Shown: positions 44,001 to 54,869 of the stretch, one piece after another | How the letters are laid out: each line of letters starts with the position of its first letter | Position numbering within the stretch: the first letter of the stretch is position 1 | Origin: Bilabrum cf. latius | Taxonomy: Eukaryota; Bigyra: Bicosoecida; Bigyra; Bicosoecida | DNA: 64,000 nt | Assembly (NCBI GenBank): GCA_965178125.1 | Contig: OZ237760.1 | Location: 248,001 to 312,000 of the forward strand | Direction of reading: 5' to 3' | Made by a program: the position numbers and the translations under genes | Notes under the pieces: generated by a model | Told to the model about the DNA's origin: nothing | Databases searched by the model: none | The model's input: only the letters and a program-made list of their open reading frames with translations

Positions 44001-47000
44001 GGCTCACTGGCCCTAAGCGGTGCAACGGGGGGCCTAACAGCCGTCTCGCCCAGCTCCATCCACGCCTCTGCTGCCAGCCGTCGGGACAGCACGTGCAGCC
44101 CCAGTGCTTGCAGAAAGCGCGTCTCAGCTGAATTCTACGCTGCATTACCACCATGAAAAGGCGCTGGAGCGGGTGATCTCGCCGCCGCATGGTACGATAC
44201 CTGCCGCGACGCTTCCCAAAGGAGGCCAGAACCAGCCACTGTGGGATGCACGTGTCTGCTGCACGGCCCATGCCAGCCCATTACCACCTTGACTCTGAAC
44301 CTCGTGAACGACCCTCCGAGTCCGTCGGGCTGCTTGAAAGGCGGCAGGCACCTGGCACGGGGCATCACCAGCCATTGAACGGGCAGCAGAACGTACTCTG
44401 CCGCACTGTATTCATCCCACCTGTCGCGTAGATGCTGCTGGTGCTGCATCTGCTGGGAATGCTCCAGCTTTTTTGCAGCGCCGGGGGTGAATGGGTAGGA
44501 ATGCTTGTTGCTGCCGTCTAATTGAGTGTCCCGACTACGTGCAGCGTCTGCGTGCACGCCTGCATCAGCAGCAGTCAGGCCACTGGGGTAAGCTTCATGT
44601 ATTGATCCTGTTGCTTGGCTTTGCTCCGAGTGTGCGGGATTGAATCCGACCTGTGACCCAGCAGACGACTGGCTCGTGCTGCTGAATGCCTCTGCCCCTC
44701 GCTCTGCAGCGACAGCCGCTTCCTTCTGCTGCTTCTCAAGCGCCTCCTCGAGCCGCTTGGAGGTCTGCTTCATCACGCGTGGTTTACGCCTCCTCGCGTC
44801 CGAGATGGTCCTGGCAGCTTTGTCGTAGTCTGCCTCCGAGGAGATGCCCAGCTTGCGGCGTAGGGCGGCGGGGATGGCACCCGTGGACCTGCGCCGGCTG
44901 GGCAGGGCCACTTCTCCGTGGAACGAGCGCGGGGAACTCGCCCCCGCAAGGATGCTGCTGGCTGGCGATGACGATAGAGGAGCCGCGGGAGCGCTCTGCT
45001 GCCTGCATGCGGAGAAAGCCTGCGGCCTCACCCCTGCAGCACCAGGACCTGACTTGTTGATTCTCTTGCTCTTGTACGGGCCCAATGCCATGGCTCTCGC
45101 TTGCGTGCCTACTGCTGCTCCCACCTCAAGTCCAGCCGACTCGTCCGATGCAGGCGGTGGCACGCCACGGCGGGTCCCGATTCCACCGATCCGAAGGGTC
45201 TGCCTGCGGCCTCCCGTGGATGCTATGGAGCCCCGCAGCGACCGCGACGAGAACGCCCCTCGCCCGCCGGACCCAGCGCCACTGCCACCGAACGCGTCGC
45301 GCACGATGAGGTGCAGGGCGGGGAGGGCTGGCGGCGCGACCTAGCCAGCAGCCGAGCCACGCGCACCAGCTCTCTTGAACTAATCATCGGGAGTCGGAGA
45401 TCCGCCCGAGGAGGCCCTCGGCGGAAACCGCACGCGGCCTGCCTCCCCTGCCTGTCCAAAGCTCCTGCTGCTACGCCGCCGAAGCCCCCTGCCGCCGTGC
45501 CTGCGGAAGTTGCGACGGCCAGGGGAGGGCGTCTTCCGCTCGTCACCCAGCACGTCTTTGCTCTCTCCGGCTTGGCCCTGGCCTGGGCTAGAGCCGCGGT
45601 CGGCTGCATCCATGCCCCCCTCTAGATCGAGTTCATCTGATGCAACCGATTCGTCGCTGCCGTCGCTGGTCGAGAGAGTGCTTGCTCTAGCTCTGTCCTG
45701 GTCTCTCTGCTCGATCCCAGTACAAGCACTGCTAGCGCGGTGGCCACCCTCCTATCGATCGACTTGTCGCGGACTATGCGCCCCACCAGACCCGGGACTA
45801 AGCAAGCCTGCCTGCATGCGAGCATTGGTGCCGCACCCTCGACCGCTAGCCGCATCGGAATCATCCGAGTCGATCTCAAGGGAGGGTGCGGGCAGCGCGG
45901 TTCCTACCATTGCTACTACCGGTCTCGGCTTTGCGACAGCGGGGCGGGTGCCTTGATGGCCTCTCCGAAAACTGGACTTGGCTCCCGCTTGCTGCCGCCG
46001 AGGCTTACCCATCCTCCTCAGCCCACCGGCCACCTCCCTCAGCACTAGGCCGCCCGTCCTGCAGCTCGCGAGGGCAAGGGGCCCGCGCTTCACAATCCGG
46101 AGCAAGGCCGCGAGTCGAAGCGGGGTGAATACCTGCAGCCGCATGTTGCGCACGAGCAGCTCGAGCGGCGGGGCAGGTGCTGGTGCGGGTGGTGGCTACG
46201 GCGCTGTATCGCCAGGCGCAGCTGCGGTCCCTGTCCCAGCACCAGTGAGACCATCAACATCCGTTGAACTCATGGCCTATCCGGCAGCAGCAGCAGTAGC
46301 CGCCAACCCGGCCCGGGAAACCAGCGGGGATGCATGCACGTCCACCGCCACATCACGGGCCGCAAGCTCCACGGCCTCGAGCACGAGCTCGATGGCGCGG
46401 AGCGCAGCAGCCGCCGCCAGCCCGGCAGGGATCCGCACCCGAGTCGGCAGCGCCGACAGACGCGCCCTCGTTGCGGCGGAAGCGCCCGCGACGTCGAACT
46501 CCAAGGCAGAGTCGGACTCCCAGGGGCTGCTATCCCCGCCCGGCGTGGCCGAAAAAGAGTCTGGAGTGCTGGTGCTGCTGCGAGGCGGCGGCCCAACTGG
46601 CCCTGCTGACGGTGCGCTTGGCACTGTGTCAGCGACGTCTACCCAGCCGAGGTCCATGGGCAGCCACAGGCGTCGCGTGCCCGCAACGGCCTGCATGCAG
46701 CTGGAGCCGGGCTGTGCCATGGCGGGTGCGGCTGGCACCCTACCACCAGCTCCGTGCAGCCAGTGCCACGCCTGGCACCGGTCTGACGAATCACTCGGAG
46801 TCACAATCCAAGGCGGTGCCCTATCGGGCCCTAGCGCAAATGATGCTCCCAAAGGCCCGGTCCTGGTACCGCTCCAGTTCCCAGTTCCACCCCCTGGGCT
46901 AGGTAGCTTGATGAGCGGCAGTGGCCGGGGCTGAGGCGATGTGCCTGCCTCTGCCTCGGCACCATGAGACCCGGCTGCATCCCCAGCGCGAGCAGCTGAA

Positions 47001-48289
47001 GGGTGCTGGTGCAGCTGAGACTCCAACGCTGGGGAAGTCCTCTGCCCACTCGCTGCCTGCAGCACTGGATTTGTGATTGCTGGCGACTAAGCGGGCTGCT
47101 CTACGCTTGACTAGATCTAGGCCGCCGAAGCAGGGCTCGCCGGTTGCAACCGTTCTGATGCCCCACTCAACCCATTTGGACCCGTCTCGGGCACGACAGC
47201 GTGCACTGCATTGCGGTACCCCCGCAGCACCGCCACGACCCTCTCGAATACGTCCCTCCGCGGCACGTGCAGGTCCATCACGCGCCCGCCCTCCAGGTGC
47301 ATCCCACTGCGGCGCAGCTGAGACACGCTGCACCGGCATGGCTTCGATCCCACGCCTACTCGCCCGGCTTCCTGCGGCGGCAGAGTGCGATGCACCTCGC
47401 CCCCGCAGCCCCTGCACACCACCCTGGATCGAAGCCACAGCCGGATATGCCCGCACCGAGCAGTTCGGGCGTCCTGCGCGCCCTCAGGGATTGGACCAGC
47501 CCCGGTCTGCCCAGTGTGGCGAGTGCCATCGGCCGTCGTCCCGCTCGTCACCCCGCGGTCCGTGTGCAGCGGCAGCTGCAGCTGCAGCTGCAGCTGTGAC
47601 GAGAGGCCCCATCCGGCCTCATCCTCCGAGGCTGGGAGCAGCTGCACGGGGGGCGTCCACAGCTGTTGAGCGGACGCCATGCGTGAACTATTGTCAAAAC
47701 TATGCGGAATTGCCATGGATGGGGCTGTGGCGGGGCGCTGCCCCTATAGTAGGTGTTTGCCATTGCCATTGCCATTGTCAGATAGTCGAGAGGCGACAGT
47801 CTTGAGGCATGTCTTCACTGACCTGCCGTTGGAGAGATCCCGGCCCGCGCAGGCAAATGCGGCAGCCTTCCTCTGCCACAGCTCGTCCTTGTGGATGTCA
47901 AGCGACTCAGACACGAGGCCCATGGTGACGGGCATTGGCAGGGTGCTTTCCGCTGAATTTTGCCCGATACCAGCGCTGGCCGCACCGCGAGCATCTACGA
48001 CCCACCAGTCCTTAGCAGAGTGGAAACACCACGCTGATATGTCGTACCGAGACACGCATCTGATGGGGGCTTCAACTATTCTGGAGTGGGAAAGGGTTCT
48101 GTCGTTGGCAGCAGGGTCTCCTCGAAAATAGGCGAAGCCTTGGTATCCAAACGTGAAAAACCGCGTGAACCATCGTCCCCATCTAGGAGCTCGTTTGATC
48201 ATCCAACCAGAGGCAAATGATTCTTCCCTGGCGATCATTTGCGTGCTGGGACCCGAAGGTTTCGCGTTTGCAGAGACGGCCCTGTCCAT
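41015..48289 (-). CDS. PH-domain protein with C-terminal permuted papain/NlpC-like domain
   Basis: A single 7275-base frame, 2424 residues, stop TGA, about a dozen TAG and no TAA or TGA at any join. Residues about 27-120 look like a PH domain (GWMIKRAPRWGRWFTRFF, then AYFRGD and CFHSA). The middle is long and mostly low complexity, with amphipathic helices and a segment LLVRNMRLQVFTPLRL. The last 350 residues resemble permuted NlpC/P60 (YiiX-type) hydrolases: PGDILLFKTSSFAAAVQ, SLWDHVAMVV with a candidate catalytic His, and FFCSEVIAGAFVEAG with a candidate Cys. Suggests a membrane-recruited hydrolase (amidase, protease or lipid acyltransferase). First in-frame ATG is 48289; the frame opens a little further upstream without ATG, so a 5' exon is possible. 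Confidence 0.75.
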
Positions 48290-48587
48290 CACCTCGGTGA
48301 GCAGCGTCGCTGTCACGGACTTGGCGTGAGTGACCAATCAGTCAATAATGTAGTAAAGTATTAGTTGAGTTCATGATACTAGGTGCCATTTCCTTTGATT
48401 CGGGGGTGGAATCGAAAATCGAATCATGTCGCCGCGCAATTGCGGAACCACTTCGCCATGTCGCGTCGCAGGGCGCGGATAACGCCACGAATAGGCAGTA
48501 CGACGCGCGAAATCGGATTGAGGGCAATCGTCTAAGCAACTATAGACATACAATCTTGCCAATCCGGCTTTTTTGGAGGGCTTGATA
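48290..48587. other. Divergent promoter region
   Basis: Between the minus-strand PH/papain gene and the plus-strand golgin gene; AT-richer, no clear motif. Confidence 0.5.
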
Positions 48588-51500
48588 ATGTCTGGCTCGT
48601 CAAAGGTCTCCGGGCGAGGTTCGCAAAGCGGGCATTCCGACGATCGAGACGGCGCGAGGGCAGGTATAGGAGGCCTCTTCAACAGTGGCATGACCTTTTT
48701 GCGTGATTCCATATCAACCGCAGTGGCCCCACCCGGGTCGGAGGGGAAATTGCCTTCGTTGCCCCCTGGACACCCGGACAGCATAGCATCTGGGCGCGCA
48801 GGAATTAGTGCGCGGGATGGGGGCCGAAAATAGAGTGGCAGTGCATCTACTCGTGCAAATGTGACTCGTGCCGGTTCAGCTAGGAGAGCTAGCGCAGGGG
48901 GGCAGCAATTGGCAACCCCGCGATCGACCGCGCCAACTGCAACTGCTGCGGCGGGCGCGTCATCCACGCCCAGCGCGGGCTCAAGGCCCGGCAGACCGCC
49001 AGTATCTGCACCAAGAATAACGTCTCAATTGGGCGCACCATCAAACTCCAGGCCTCCATCCACGCCCGCAAGCGCGGCCAGCACGCCGGGCGGCAAGCGA
49101 GTGGTAGACGTGCGGGCGCTGTCTCAGCCAGAGCTGGCCGACCTCGCGCTGAAACTGAACTAGAAACTCAAGAAGCACCAGGAAGCGGCCCGTTCCGCCC
49201 GTCGAGAGCTCAGGCGCTCCGAGGCATACCGCTAGCTGGCCGATGAGGCGCTTCTGTCTGTCGTTGGGGTGCCCCTCGCCAGCCTGGTTGTCGGGCCAGG
49301 GGCCACCGGGCGCAGCGAGGACCCAGCGGCAGTTTCGAAGATGAAGATAGACGAGAGGGCGCTGGCAGCACGGCTGCGGCAGGCGGGTCGCTCCGCCGAG
49401 TCTCAGCTCCGTTCCACCAGGGCCAATTTCGAGGCACAGGTGAGGTCACTGCAAGGCGAGGCAGAGGCGCAGAGGGGCAAGGCGGACAGGCTGAGGCAGG
49501 AGGCAGAGCAGGCGCAGAGGGAAAGGTCGGCGGCGGAGGCGCAGCTGCAGCAGCTCAGGAAAGAGCTAAGCGACCTGAAGCAGACGAGCATTCCAAAGAC
49601 AGAAAGGCGACCAGCAGCAGTGGCAGCTCTGCCGCCATCCCTGCCCCCTGCGCTGGGTCCTGATGATGAGGATGGTGGTGATGTGACGGCAGGACGTGGC
49701 AAACCTGACGGCTCCCTCGGATGCCAACTCTCCGTGTCCCTGGCTGCCTTCCACCCTGGCCTGCAAGAGGGTGGCAATGAGAGGGCATCGGATGACCTTG
49801 ATCGTGGGCATGCTTCCAGTGAGCATGCTTCCAGTGGTGTCGAGGAGGACGAGGAAGACGACGCTGGAGACTCAAAGGACGGGACTGCACGTAGACGGGC
49901 AGCGGCTGCAGGAGGCGCTGCAAGGACCGCCAACGTCGACGACAGTAGACTTCACGTTGATAGCGAACGGCCGGCGGCAGCAGCAACGGCAGCAGCAGCA
50001 ACCACCGTGGGTGCCGCCGCTGCCCAGCGCCACGCCCTGCGAGCCGATTTGGAGCGGGCCCGACACGATCTCACGGAGTCAAGGGGACAAGCAGAGGCGG
50101 CGGCACAAGCCAGGGAACAAGAGGCTCAGCGAAGGCACGAAGCCCATGCCCAGATGGAGCGGGCCAACGCCGAGGCGGACCGCCTCAGGGAACAAGTGGC
50201 GGGCCTGAACGACGAGCTTAGGGCGGCATAGCGGCAGGAGAAAAGGCTGTTGGCCACCATGAACAGGCTGAGGGCAGAGCTGAGGAGCAGCAGGAGGGCG
50301 GGGGAGCGAGGTGTTGGTGCTGGTGCTGGTGCTGGTGCGGCTGGGAGCGGAACCGACAGCGAGGTACCGCGCGCTGAGGCCGGCAGCGGAACCGCGACGG
50401 CGTCCGACTCCGAGTCGGCCAGCGGCAGGACGGGCGGCCGTCGAAATCGGCGCCATCGTGGAGGAGCCCCGGGTAGTGCTTCCAACGGGCAAGCAGAAGA
50501 TGATAATGATGATGACGAAAGGCGCCACAGCCAGTCACCGGACGGCGTGTCTCTGGGCATGGACCCCGCTACTGCCATCGCGCATGCAGCGCAGGCCCAG
50601 GCAGCCAGAGAGGGGGAGATTGCAAGGGTGCGGGCTCAGCTGCGGCGTGAGTCCCAGCGCGCGAGCGAAGCAGAGCTGGCTGTGCATCGCCTGAGGGAGG
50701 AGGCCCGCGTGCTCAAGGACGGCTACAGGGACATGGAGGGGGAGAGGGACAGGATTAGGGCAAGGGAGAAGGCCGGTGGGGTCGGTGGGTCCGGTGGGGC
50801 GGGGCCCAGCGAGTACCTCAAGAACGCCCTGGTGAGCTTCTTGGCCCTCGAGTCCAAGGAGGCGGCCGGGGATGGGGGCAGGGCGGCGAGGCAGAGCAGC
50901 ATGCTGGCGGCGCTGGGGAACAGCAGCAAGGGCACGGGGAGGGCTGGCGGGGCAGGAGGGGCTGGGTCTGGCTCAGTGCAGGAGGCAGTGATTGGTCGTC
51001 GTGTGGCAGCAGCGCTGGGGTGCGGGTCAGAGCGCGCCGCTATGCTGCCGGTGATCGCCAAGCTGCTCGCGCTGGACGAGGCAGACGCTGCGCAGATCTG
51101 CGGGACAGCGGAGGCGGGGGCTCGCAAGCGGCAGTCGGGCGTGGGAGGGCCGACGGCCATCGCGCTGAAGAAGCCGGTGCGCGGGCATCGAGCGGGGGTG
51201 GGGGCGGGGGCTGGGTAGGCAGGGAGCAGTGGCGCAGGTCAAGGATCACACGCAGCATCTAGCAGTGTTGCAGCTGGCAGTTCACAGCGTAGAGGAGATG
51301 GTCAGATGTCCGGGGGGCTTGCATCTCCAGCGCGCGGGCCTGTGGATGCCGGCAGCACCCTGCTGTCTCTGGGCCTTGTGGGCGCCAACGCGAGGTCCCT
51401 GTGGAGCGAGGCGGAGAGGGCCAGGTCCAGGGAACAAGGGGGCGGGCGGGGCAGGAAGGGGAGGCGGGGCGTGCGTCGGCCGGGTAGGGCGGTGCCGATC

Positions 51501-51665
51501 GTGCCCGCATCCATGGGCCTCGGGGTTGTGACGGAGGCTGGGAGTAAGGGGGTTGTCGGTGGAGGAAGTGAGGACTTGGCTGGGGGCGTGAATGGTGCAG
51601 GTGGGCAGGAGGCTCGTGGCGTAGTTGGCGTGCGAGCCAACCGGCTGGAGGACGAGGCCCTTTGA
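48588..51665 (+). CDS. GRIP-domain golgin
   Basis: 1025 residues, stop TGA, five TAG. Ser/Ala/Pro-rich N-terminus, then coiled coils (from about residue 190) broken by acidic and Gly/Ala linkers. Near 50800-51100 the protein shows EYLKNALVSFLALE and, after a roughly 60-residue Gly/Ala-rich insertion, RAAMLPVIAKLLALDEADAAQI. Together these match the two halves of a GRIP domain (EYLKNV..KFL and LLPVIA.LL.FSP.E). GRIP golgins bind Arl1 at the trans-Golgi and tether vesicles. The split of the domain by an insertion, and a further 200 residues after it, are unusual. Confidence 0.78.
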
Positions 51666-51838
51666 CATGAGGAGGTTTCGCCTTCGTCAAGTCCATTTGT
51701 CAGATTGACTTCTAGTGTGGTGCATCGACAAACACGGGCTGATGTGACCCCCCCCCACCCCCCCGGCGGCCCCCGCATTCCCCTCATTCCGTAGACGGCA
51801 CTATTTTGGGCTGCATATCTGTCTACTTGCCTTCTCCC

Positions 51839-54403
51839 TCAGAATATTTCCACATCCGTCCCGATGAATCTCGACAGCACCACCGCCAGTGTGCCCACCA
51901 CCGAAAAGATCCGAATCAGCAAGGATGGCCGCACCGGCATCCCCAGCAACCGGATTGCATCCGCCCTCTCCGATGTATGCGCGAGCACAGCCAGCCTCCC
52001 CGACCTCCGTCTCGCGGCCCAACCCAGCAGGCTGGTTCCCGGAGCCCTCACCACGTCCTAAAGGCAGCTGGTCAGGGTGGAGGAGGCCCGTGCAGGCAGT
52101 ACGAGGATGAGCAGAGCAAGCATCTCGAGGATGGCGCCATAGGATGCTGGCACAAAGGCGGCGTCACCGGGGAGCGTGATGGCCACGATGCCCATGGCAA
52201 CTCCCAGCGCGATCTGGATCGCTGCCGTGACTCCCAGCATCAACCCGATCGAGTTGCTGATGTAGTCCGCCACCTGTCTGATCTCACCCAGTCGCTCCAG
52301 CACCAGATCCACCGCGCATTCTGCCAGGTACCCTTTGGCCTCAATAGGCCCGGATATTCGACGCATATGCTCCTCGCCTGCCGATCCATCCCTCAACATG
52401 GCCCCATTCCCGGTCAAAAGCTGATCAGGCTGCTGCGTGTCTTGATGGCTGCTGCTCGTGCCCCTGTGCCACAGTCCTCGACTTAGCAAAGGTTCAATGC
52501 GTGCACTGCCGGTCGATCTGCATCCGGGCACTGGTTCTGCGCTCGGCTAATGCCTTAGATTTGGCACTGGTGGCAGACATTTCAGTGCATCAACCAGCCC
52601 GTCTGCAGACCCAGTGCCCCTGGCACCGTGAATCAGACTCTGCAGCCCATCCAGCACGCCTTCATCGTCTTCGGGTGCCCGCAGCGTGTTCAGTAAGAAC
52701 ACGAGTGCCCTAAGCCTTGAGGATGACGCTTGCATGAAATCAAACGCAGAGAAGATGATGTAGTAGCCGTATGCCGCGCCTGTCAGCGGCAGAACGAATG
52801 GTACGATGTACGCGAAGAAGCCCACGGGTGCCTCTGTCAGCTCTTGCGTGGCACCCACGAGCAGCATGGCGGGCGCAAGTGCGATCGCAATCAGGATGGA
52901 GCACACTACGATACCCGTTGTGGACAGCTACGCCGGTGTGTATTCCTCCAGGAAACTGAAGGCTAGCCTGATCCGGGCCCTGAAAGCATCCAACACGCGG
53001 TGTCTAGATTCGTTGAAACCCGTCGCGGCTTGTAATGCGGATTCCGACTGGCCCTTTGCATCGGCTGGAACGCTTGCTTCGGGGCAAGCATCATCACCAG
53101 CGACACTGCATGCAGAGTGGTAGGCCTGGAGCACTTGCTCGGCCTCGACTTGCTCCTCCAGCGACGCATGCATGGCTCGGATAAACCGAGCAAGCGCGAC
53201 CCTCCGCCTGAGACCCACGTCGCTGCTGTTGAGGAACGGCAGCTTGGACGCGATTGAGAGAGGGACGGCGAGGGGCTGCGGATCCGACGGGGACGGCGCC
53301 TTCAGGCACCAGCAGCAGTTGGAGGGAGCCTCTGGCTGGTGACGGAGTCCGGCGGAAATATCCTTCGGAATATTCACATTTGGCCTCTGTGCCTCCTACT
53401 CTGCCATTGGGTCGGTTGCATCGGTATGCATTCCCGGAGATGTGGCTGACACAGGCCCGGTCTCATGCAGGGGTGTGTGCACCGGCATCACGCGTGCGAT
53501 TGACACGCTGCCTGCGACCCCTGCGAGAGGCAAGCCCATTCCCGCCAGTGGTGCTGCTTCGTGATTGGCCAGCCGTTGTCCAGAGGGCGTGCCGGTTCCA
53601 TTGCCGCTGCTGCCGTCTGCAATTGTGGCACCGCTGGCGCTGGCATCTTGTGACGTGGCATGGGTCTGCCCAGCCTGAGGGAGCTCTGCGGGCTGATTTG
53701 GAGCTTGCAAATGACTTTGTACGGTTTTACCTGCGAGTGCATGACCCGAGGCATTATCATTTTGCTATTCTTTTCGCTCAATGCGCCGGCCCGGGTGTCC
53801 TACTCGGTGGCGGCCACAGGTCGGATCATCAAGCTCCACTACAAGTTTGGGGGGCGACCGTGCGCCATCTGCGTGCACACCGCCCGAGTCAAGAGAATCG
53901 TCATGATTTTCTGAAAGCTCGGCGACCTCCGGCAGCTGGCAGCAAATATCGAACTCTCGAAACGGCGTGGAGGGCCCGTCGGCCAATCGTGTCCCCACCG
54001 TCCACGACCACTGGGTGAGCACGGCGGAGGCCGGAACCCCGCCACCACACACGGCGATCGTAGGAGGAATAACGCGGACGTACGTAATGTACGAGCAGTA
54101 CACCAGCATGGGTAGAACGAGCCACATCGCAGCGATCAGGAACCACCGCGAGTCCCAGTCGTGCTCGAGTGCTTGTCTCATGCGAGCCTGCAGCCCGCCG
54201 TCAACCCCCAGCAGCGTTCCAATGACAGGAAATACGAGCAGGCACGAGAATATGCTGAGAGCCACTCCTAGCAAGCGAACGAATAGCAAAGCGCAAGCTG
54301 CAAATCGAGTTTCAACGGACGCATCACTGCAGTCGGAACACGAGATAAACGGGGACGGCCTCCTCGGCATCACAGAGTGCGAATTTAAGCAGCATCTGCA
54401 CAT
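51839..54403 (-). CDS. Multi-pass membrane protein, unknown
   Basis: 854 residues in one frame (5' end uncertain), stop TGA, five TAG. Hydrophobic segments include LLFVRLLGVALSIFSCLLVF, WFLIAAMWLVLPMLVYCSYI, IVVCSILIAIALAPAMLLV, FFAYIVPFVLPLTGAAYGYY, IGLMLGVTAAIQIALGVAMG, MLALLILVLPA and a last one near the C-terminus (LLIRIFSVVGTLAVVLSRFI). That makes about seven. Long hydrophilic loops lie between the second and third and between the fourth and fifth. The layout recalls 7TM gustatory-receptor-like/DUF3537 proteins of protists and plants, but I see no diagnostic motif. A TGA-terminated frame just upstream may contain the true first exon, joined at CTGCAG near 54330. Confidence 0.65.
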
Positions 54404-54869
54404 AAATGAAGGGCCAACCTACACAGGGAACATGACTCCTGCCCAGGAGGCAATCATTCCTAAGGCGGACCGCTCCATTGCCACCGAGTATCGAATCGAT
54501 TGGTCCGCCAAGTGATCCAGCGCTAGTGGCTCTATATCTCTTCCATAAAGAATTGATTTTCGAGACCAAGGCGAGTTCGAAATTGTGCTGCCTCTGCGCG
54601 ATTGCTAGGAACTCATCGCTGGTAGGGCTACCTTTTGTAGCCGAAATGAAACGAAATAGTAGCTGCACCACTCTACATGCACGACGAATCAAGCACTCAG
54701 AGCGATTCGTCGGTTTGAAAGGGGTTTGATTCGCTTCGGGCGGCGGTTTGTGCTGATCGCGTCGCAGATCGCACACGGCGAATCGGAGTCGATCCGATCC
54801 CATCCTCGAGGCCGAGTCGGGGTGCCGCAGCAGCGACGGCGCGGGCAGTTTTGGGAAGCATAATTAGAA
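54404..54869. other. Region between membrane protein gene and P2X-like gene
   Basis: Upstream of the membrane protein gene and downstream of the P2X-like stop. A minus frame 54324-54803 ending TGA may hold an upstream exon of the membrane protein; otherwise nothing recognised. Confidence 0.45.
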
